Source: Artemisia argyi (taxonomy: Eukaryota > Streptophyta > Magnoliopsida > Asterales > Asteraceae). From it: 64,000 bases of DNA. The notes beneath the pieces are model-generated. The model made no database searches. It saw only the letters and a list, made by a program, of their open reading frames with translations, and was not told the DNA's origin. This document shows, piece by piece, positions 56,759 through 64,000 of the stretch. Position numbers and translations under genes: made by a program. The DNA is taken from assembly GCA_030686995.1 (NCBI GenBank), contig CM060703.1, positions 4,434,501 to 4,498,500 on the forward strand, read 5' to 3'. Within the stretch, counting starts at the first letter, position 1; the number at the start of each line of letters is the position of its first letter.

Positions 56759-59018
56759 CTGTCACAAGAATAACAAAAGAAAATGAACGAGATGGTTATG
56801 TTCAATACACAAATAACTGACAATTCTGTTTAGTTAAACAGTTTAACCATTAAACAATTAGAATAAGAGCCATTGTCTAAAATAACGACGTCGAGGAACA
56901 TGTTGACTCATTCTGTATCCATTGTTTTAATACGCGCAGGAAGAAACCTCAACAACTTTGCATCTAAGCTAATAGAGTGAAATCTAAACGACTAAAGCGA
57001 ACTTTACATAAGGGGGGGTGTTTGTTTTAGCTTTTATAAGAAGCTTATTAGCTTATATAGCAAAAAGAAGTACATGAAAGTGTTTAGATAAGGTCAAGGA
57101 TTCAAACCTCGCTAGGTGTCTACAGTTGGGGGTGGCCACGGAAGGGTCGGAAACGGTTCCGGGATTAACCCGGTGAGGCCGCGTACATGTGAGTCAAAAA
57201 AGGCTCGACATCCCCGGGTAATCTTAACCTTCACCGTTTACCCGTAATAAACTTTAAGCTTATATGGGGGTTTTAGTAAGCCATGGGCTTATAGGAGAGG
57301 TGTTATAGCTGCTTTGGAATACGTCTTTTGTGGTCATTTTACCATCATAAGCTTAGTACAAATAGTCAACAAGTGTTTATTAGCCCATAAGCCGCTTATA
57401 TATGTTCAAGCTTATTTTGGGGCTTATGAGCTTATTTAGTTTTGGTTCCGGCTTATGCAAAATAAGCCGAAATAAAAAAAGCTTAACACGAACCCCCAAA
57501 TCAACCTAGCAAATAATAAACCCAACTAATAAGGTTGTTTCATTTCATCTGTCTAGGGGGGTGTTTGGGTAAACTTACAATGGTATCTTAAAGCCAAACA
57601 CCCCTCCTAATACACAAAAATTAATAACAACTCAAAGGGTTAAGTAAAGAAATTAGTACCCTGTTAACTAAAAAGAAAGACAATATTATAAATAAACCTT
57701 AATAATTAAAATACAAACTACCTTGAATAGATTATAGTAAACCTTAATAGGAATTAAAAGTTTTGATAAACAAACTTCTTACCTTGAAATTGAAGATCGG
57801 AAAAACATAAAAAGAAAGGAGAGAAATGTTGTTGCTTTCAAGGTGTTTTATTAGTAGTTTAGTACCACCACTGCATCATTTTATATTTTTATATTTAGGA
57901 AAATAGTGATATAGGTATTGTTTGGGACGAAACTTCTTTAAAATTTACGAAATAAGTTTTATTATTATTATTATTATTATTTTTTAATATAATGAATTAT
58001 TGTAAAAGTTGAAATATTTGAATTTAGTTTTATATATTTTTATACAATTTTATTAGCTACGACTTTTGACTTATATAATAAGCTCCTCATTTCGCCAAAT
58101 ATACCACTATTTGTAAATTTTCACATATTTAAAGTATACATCTTTGTAAAAAATTTAGGGCTATCTACATCCTTCTATAGCAGTTTTTAAACATTTTACA
58201 CCCCTATGGATTCACGGTGCAAATGTTTTCCCGTTATTATCTAACGTGGATCCAACGTCAACAGTGTTTTCATCATTTTGTTTGTCCTAACTACCATCAT
58301 CACCTTTTATTAATCCAGTTCACTTTATACTTCATTAATAGCCTACCAAATCTCCAAATAGAACAACGTTGATTATGTTCAATCAAAGAATTTGTTGTTG
58401 CGTGTTACCAAAAATAATTCGTACTTTATGGATTGAACATAATTAAGGTTGGTGGTAACTTTGAAAAAAAAAAAAAAAAAAAAACTCGCACGTGGGATTC
58501 ATGTAAGTAGATAACGGAAAGTCATTTTACCTTGTTAGTCTCTAAAGATGTATAATGTTTGACTTTTGCCAGCGAAGAGATACGCAGGCTAATATTTTGG
58601 ATAGAGACACGCTAGCAAATTACTGGCAGAAAACGAAATAGCATAACTAAAGTTACGAAATATCAAAGGTGAGTAGTCTTCATATATCAATGCACTTTCA
58701 AAACCCATCTATGAGTTTTAGTTATTACTAACGGTAGAATATAAATGGACCGTAAAAAAAAGTTCACCCTTGTTCTTCTAGTTAAAATGTTTCAATAATC
58801 TCTCCTAGTCACTTATCAATAAAGATATACAATAAAAATGTAGTTTAACTGTCCTTTTTGATGAAAAGAAAAAAAAATAAAAAAAAAATAAAGTTTGTTT
58901 AATTTTTAGCCAATAAATGAGTGATACTTCAAATTTGAAAAAAAAAAAAAAAATTTTGATAGTTATAAACTAGATTCAATTTAAACCAAGAAAAATAGTT
59001 ACTCCATATTTTTTAATT
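56759..59018. repeat. Upstream block of F-box D
   Basis: Same order of segments as upstream of B: leader, Tourist-like start (GGGGGGGTGTTTG near 57013), SINE-like GGATTCAAACCTCGC (about 57099) and the GTAAACCCAAC-type segment (57520s). It then continues through TTTAGCCAATAAATGAGTG (58905) to the target site of the next element. No MULE or hAT element sits at the A/C insertion position. No gene is seen. Confidence 0.7.
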
Positions 59019-59786
59019 GGGAGAATTTCATATATCACCCTAAAAATTCTTGTAATTTCATATATACCCAATCCAGTTTGCAAATATCAAATATGCCCAT
59101 TTGAAAAACATCAATATCATATTTGCCCATTTTCAAATATTTTAATTAAAACATGCTACTATATGACCATTATACCCTCTCTTTCATCTTTATGCTAAAA
59201 AAGATAATAACAAACTCATCAATCAATAATTTCATATACACTGAAGATATTAACGATCAAACATTTTAACAAATTCTAAATTTAAAAGCAATTTCATAAA
59301 CAAAGTTATTCAAAAACAATCTTGATAAGGAGTGTTATTTAAAAGCTTACAAAAATATTACAGTAACACATATTTATAAATACGCTAAAGTTAATATTAT
59401 ATAATTTGCATTACGAATTGCAATGAGAAGAGAACCATATGTTTTTTTCACAATGAGGTCCCAGTAACAAAATCTCTACCTTTTAATTGTTGATTTGAAA
59501 AGACAATATCTAGAATTTAAAAACAATTGCACTTCCATGTTCCAATAAATTCACAATTGCAGACTTCATATCGATGACTTTGTGGGAAAAGATGACGACC
59601 ATTTCCATCTCTTGTTGTGGAGATTGGATCGATTTGTTTCGATGCTTGGTTTAGGGAAGGAGAACACAAGGGTATAATAGTCATAAATATGATAACATAT
59701 AATAATGGGTATATTTGAAATTTAGATATAAGACTGGGTATATATGAAATTAGAAGAGGTTTTAGGGGGATATATGAAATTGTTCC
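59019..59786. mobile_element. Mutator-like non-autonomous element, 768 bp
   Basis: The ends form an inverted repeat of about 54 bases: left GGGAGAATTTCATATATCAC, right (reverse strand) GGAACAATTTCATATATCCC, continuing to ATATATACCCA. A perfect 9-bp duplication TTTTTAATT flanks it (59010-59018 and 59787-59795). The matching places in blocks A (22400) and B (27600) lack it. No protein is encoded. Confidence 0.88.
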
Positions 59787-59795
59787 TTTTTAATT

Positions 59796-60204
59796 TGAGA
59801 GGAGGAAAAAAAAAAAGAAAGGAAAAAAAAGAGATAAAAAACCTCCCAAATCACCACTTGTAACTTTTCACACATAAACTTGACAAAATTCCGCAAAAAA
59901 AATTGGATTAACCGCGCAAACCACAAAAAAGAATAGTTGTTTGGTATCCACGGGTCCGCAAAAAAATTACTAACATGTGGACTCATGGGTACAAAAAAAA
60001 AAACAAGTTGGTTGGTACCAACGGGTTCGCAAATTCCGCAAACAAATGCACACACCTGTTGCCCAAATCATAGAACCTCTAGTATTATTTGATTCAGAGT
60101 CTAGTTTCAATTGTTTTTCCTGTTCAGGTTGGTTTTGACCCGATGAGCACACCTAATTGGTGAACAACACACATACACACGTATGAACACGACCAAGAAT
60201 TGAT
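59796..60204. other. Block D distal segment
   Basis: Counterpart of 27620-28150 next to the MSL gene, with the same CCAAATCACCACTTGTAAC and GGTTTTGACCCGATGAG. The 97- and 60-codon frames here overlap and are not credible. Confidence 0.5.
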
Positions 60205-60660
60205 CATTTACGAATGCAACACACTCCCAGCTCCACAATGATATACAAATCGTGGGATTTTTGCGAGATAAATACATCATAATCGATGCAAGCCTACTAA
60301 AAACCAGCTCGTTGCATCTCTAACCACACTACTCCCAGAGTTCTACATTGTTGCCCCATGTAAATACTTCATACCATGCCAGGATAGTGGCTCAGGCTCT
60401 CGGCATATACAAAAGCTTAAATGGTCAGGATCCTGGAAAAACCATTCTATCCAAGTCCACAGCAGATTCCAAGAGTGACTCACAAGAGAACCACTCAGTG
60501 AATTGTCTAGAATCACCAGTGTTTTCGCTTTAGGACAAAAGGAAGAATTGAAGACGATGATTCCATTGAACTCATTTACTTACTGAGAATTGTTTTCGTT
60601 GTACTACTCGGCTTGAACAGATTAGTGGTTTTTGGTTGGTTAAATTATACTCAATACCGT
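60205..60660. pseudogene. Second MSL 3'-UTR-like piece plus unknown coding fragment
   Basis: Copy of 22610-23090. The frame QALGIYKSLNGQDP, LSKSTADSKSDS, HSVNCLES is kept at 60387-60520 but ends at a stop soon after because of a small deletion. Source gene not recognised. Confidence 0.5.
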
Positions 60661-61285
60661 TGATACGACATTAGTGAGGCTTGGTAGTAATCATGCAGTG
60701 CCCCCGGAATAAGATCAACCATCTGTCACTCCAGGAAACATAGTAAAGCCGTAACTGTTCTTTACAGTCTTGCATATACTATTTAGCGACAAAATGCAAG
60801 CCTGAATTGAATGAATGAACGTATATGCAAAAAAATAAAAACAATCCTCAAGCCCAAAACAGCAATTGTAATAACAAATAACAAAGCCTAGTAGAATTGA
60901 AAATGGAAGAGAGGTTCAGAGGAGGCTGAATAAGACTAAAAAACCGAGGAGAAAAAGCCAAAGAATGTGAGCCAAGAGAAGCGCCTGACCTGATATGGTG
61001 GAGGAAATGGTATTGATATATTTAACGAGGGTTTTCGCTCATTAAATATACTGTCACGAGAGTTTCTGCAAGAATTCGAGGAAGAAAGTGGGAGTGGCTG
61101 GTGAGATAAAATCATTTCAGACATACATATAAGTTCTCACATAACTAGTTTACCTATGTCACAATAAACATTCTACCATATTATCATAAATTGGTTCGAT
61201 GAAAGTACAAAATACAAATTAGCTAAATACGTTGTAAATAGAAATATTAAAACGATCGAACAATACAAGTGAAGATAGGCAGCTT
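60661..61285. repeat. 3' flank of F-box E (B type)
   Basis: Matches 23330-23969 beyond F-box B. No gene is seen. Confidence 0.7.
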
Positions 61286-63193
61286 CTATGGAGAGCAATA
61301 AGCAAGTTTGAACACACATTGAGACCATTCACTAACTAAACTTAACGAAGAGCTTGTTAGCATTTCCCATTCTCCTTTGAGACCATTTCTTATTTCACAA
61401 GATTTGAGGCCAGGCCAATTTCCAGATTTGTTTTCCGTCACCCCCATATCAATTAGCTTCAAGAAGTAATCAGCGGCTTTGAGCCTCATCTGAAGATGTG
61501 CCTCTACGTACAGGGGATGGCAAATAGAAAACAATGCATCAAAGAGCGGTATTGAGTTCACCAAACCATCTTCAAATGTTTCAAATGAGAGTTTCTCAAC
61601 ATTGGTAGCCGGAAACAGGACCCTTGTTCTCATATCATCAATGTTGAATGCTAGAACAGATTCTTCAAAGCTTTCTATTACAATGTTAAACTTGCTTGAT
61701 AAATTGAGGCATTCCCTCAACTTAGGAAAGAACAAATGATTGATGAGACTATCCACCTGCAGAGTTAGCTCAATTTGCTCGGGAACAATGGTTGGAAACA
61801 AGAGACTAGGCACTGCACAGCTTCTGTATTGGAAAGAAAGTAATTTGGGAGCATTAACTTGTATTTCTGTTGGCCTGAATTCATACAATAGTATTTTCAA
61901 TCTCTGCAATGAACTAGATCTGATACACATCCTACAACTTCCACTATCAAAAAAAAAAATAGCAGCTTTGGAGAGAAAGATTTTCTGGAGATTCGAAAGG
62001 TGTGTGGATTTGCTTGTGGCGGATTCGGGTTCAAGTTTTTTTTGTTAATCGGCATCTATTGTAGTCTCTCTTTTTCTATCACTCGCACTTTTGCACTTGC
62101 CGGAGGTCTCCTGGAAGCAGTCTCTCTACTCCCAGTTTTGCTGGGGTAGGGGTAGGATCTGCCTACATTCTACCTCCCCCATACCTCGCTTCCGCGGGAT
62201 TGGGTATTGTTGTTGTTGTTGTTGTTGTTGCAATGAACTAGATCTGATATACAAAATTTCCACCCGACACCACAGGATATCAAGGGTTAAACTCTCAAGA
62301 AAAGGAAACTTTGTATTGATAATGTTACAAAATCTATCATCATCGAGGGTCTTTAGAAATAAACATAACTTTTTCAAGCTCCCTATTGAATTTGCAATTG
62401 ATAATACAGGTGTATGTAGTATCATAAATGTCACGTATAAAAGTGAACACAGACGTGGGACATCATAAATTTCCAAACTCGCATTATCATGACTACCTGG
62501 AGATATTTTTAACTCTTGAAGATAAAGGAGGTTATTTACCTTTATTTTATCCAAGCCCTCGGGAAGTTTAAGGTTGATCTTTTCAAGTAACTTACAAGTA
62601 GATAGTAAGTTATGAAGCACCTCTTCATGACTTATGTGCACATCAAGCAACTCTAGCACTCGCAAGTTCACACAAACGATCAAAGGATTACTACTAATGT
62701 GAAGGCGGCAATTCTCCTTGAAAAGGGAAAAATCGTGTTTTATACTTAATTTATTTAGGTTCTCACTTGAGAATATCTCATCAGGCAAAGTAAATGAAGC
62801 AACGTCAACAACGAGTGTGAGGCAAAGCTCCTTAAGAGAACTGTTGGAAGCTACACGCTTAATAATCTTTTCAGCACGAGTAGCCGACTTTGGCTTGCGG
62901 ATGCCAAAGTGAATATCACATGTTACGATTGGTATGGTGTCCCTGTGATACCTTCGTATAGTCCATCTGATCAGCCTCAAGTACCTTTTTTCTTGCTGCT
63001 TAGTTAAAAACTTAACGGATAGGCAAAACCTGAGAGTGGGGATGGTAGACCAAGAGTGTAGCCACGACTTGGACAAGACGCAGGTGCGGGCTGCATCTTT
63101 TGCCGGTAAAAATGCTTGAATATGATGAATCAACTCAGGTACATCTTCTAGTTGCCGTCTATGGGTCAGTCTCATTCTCTTCACTTCCGCCAT
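61286..63193 (-). pseudogene. F-box/LRR gene E, split by a SINE
   Basis: The start at 63193 (MAEVKRMRL) opens a normal F-box and LRR region down to IRSSSLQ at about 62229. There a SINE interrupts it. The second part resumes with IRSSSLQRLKILL at 61925 and continues to the usual end EWSQCVFKLAYCSP. Apart from the insertion no lesion is seen, so the gene was intact until recently. Reading into the SINE gives eight or nine glutamines (from the TTG tail read backwards) and about 30 foreign residues, then a stop at 62126, for a 355-residue product with F-box and half the LRRs. The insertion plus its target duplication is 324 bases, a multiple of three. The cell could keep function only if the SINE were spliced out, for which there is no evidence. 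Confidence 0.88.
61926..62228 (+). mobile_element. SINE of the Au/TS type, 303 bp
   Basis: Ends in a (TTG)n tail after GGAGGTCTCCTGGAAGCAGT, CTCTCTACTCCC, GGGGTAGGGGTAGGATCTGC, CTACCTCCCCCATACC and GGGATTGGGTATTG, which is the well-known 3' half of Au/TS-type plant SINEs. A box B-like GGTTCAAG lies near 62029. A perfect 21-bp duplication (61905-61925 and 62229-62249, TGCAATGAACTAGATCTGAT plus A) flanks it. It lies in gene E in the sense opposite to the gene. Confidence 0.88.
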
Positions 63194-64000
63194 CTGTCAC
63201 AAGAATAACAAAAGAAAATGAACGAGATGGTTATGTTCAATATACATGATAACTAACAATTCTGTTCACTGCTGATTAAGATGGAAAGTTTGGGTGATTG
63301 AATAAAATGTGGAGAAGTAGTGTTTGGGATATTGTGGTTTTGATCAGAAGTGAAAGCTCTTAATCATTCATAACTATTTGGAGATGGAAAATGGATTAAT
63401 ATAACTAATTTTGATTAGCATTTTGGATACTCACCAAAAGTTCTCTGCTGGATATTCTTTAATCAGGGATGTTTGGGATAAAAATGAGTATATCATAAAC
63501 AGAGGACTATTTAGATCACTACAGTGAGTTCAACACCTTGTATCTTGGAGTTTTTCTAATATGACTGTACCTTGCTAGTAACCATGCACTTCTAGTTTGG
63601 CCTTGGGAGGAAACTAGTGGGTACATGGTGAAAAGAAGGAGGTCTACATTGGAGAAATGTACCATAAAGAAGGGTTGTGCACTGTGAAGGGTAAGTGGTC
63701 TAGTAGGGTGGTGTAGGATGAGTGGAATAGAGAGGTGTGAAAGATGAACCTTCTTGGTCCTCTCAATACACCACCACAGGAGGTAAGGGTTGGCATCATG
63801 GAGGGTATGTGTTCCTAAGTAGTTGAAGCCTTCCTTAGAGAGGGAAATGTAGGCTACTTGGCAGAGCCCCCCATGGATGGGATATAGGTACCTAGTGAAG
63901 CCACACGCCATCTTCTGTCTATTCTATTGTGGTTGCAGGTTGAATGGATTGGATAGAAAGGGTGATGTGGAAATGTAGCTAGATGGTATGTGCAAAATGG
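63194..64000. other. Upstream of F-box E, then unknown DNA
   Basis: The first 60 bases match the leaders of the other F-box genes. From about 63260 the sequence is unrelated to the other upstream blocks and less AT-rich. A minus-strand frame of 130 codons (63519-63911) shows no motif and is Leu/His/Ser-rich. I do not accept it as a gene. The rest of a transposon could be present here, but no ends are visible. Confidence 0.4.

Noticed and set aside
63519..63911. 130-codon minus-strand frame at the right edge
   Set aside because: No domain, unusual His/Leu/Tyr composition, no start context. It is unsupported without a protein match.

Overview
The window is AT-rich plant nuclear DNA, almost certainly from a eudicot. 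The evidence is spliced genes with GT/AG introns, plant-specific families (plastid MscS-like channel, CYP71, FBA and LRR-type F-box genes), an initiator-Met tRNA primer site in an LTR element, an Au/TS-type SINE and many MITEs. An asterid, possibly a composite, is my guess from the repeat types. It is not proven by anything here.

Layout. 1-3.9 kb is repeat-rich intergenic DNA. A small two-EF-hand calcium-binding gene lies at 4.0 kb. A young, non-autonomous LTR retrotransposon occupies 6.4-10.7 kb. From 12 kb to the end the window is a locus of five paralogous F-box/LRR genes, all on the minus strand: A (13.2-14.8), B (24.0-25.6), C (38.6-40.2, two frameshifts), D (55.1-56.8, stop codon lost) and E (61.3-63.2, split by a SINE). 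Each gene sits in a larger duplicated block with recognisable 3' and 5' flanks. Between B and C is a plastid-type mechanosensitive channel gene (MSL2/3 type, 11 exons seen, first exon not found), with shards of it elsewhere in the locus. Between C and D lie two copies of an FBA-type F-box gene (one broken, one intact), a histone H4 shard and a broken, truncated CYP71 gene.

Much of the block divergence comes from transposons whose ends and target duplications can be read directly, several against empty sites in the paralogous blocks. They include a 5.4-kb Mutator-like element in block A, hAT elements in blocks B and C and near the MSL gene, a PIF/Harbinger MITE in block C, a 768-bp Mutator-like element in block D, and a SINE inside gene E. 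The 5.4-kb element looks like a Pack-MULE carrying pieces of three unrelated host genes (ARP3, U2AF65 and a FRIGIDA-like gene) plus a dense array of the palindrome AATCACATGTGATT.

The strongest novelties are that multi-gene Pack-MULE with its palindrome array, the mosaic origin of F-box gene D, and the insertion of two unrelated transposons at the same target position in two paralogous blocks. The genes do not form a pathway. The locus is best read as an F-box birth-and-death cluster. F-box proteins are normally substrate receptors of SCF ubiquitin ligases, and their targets cannot be told from sequence.
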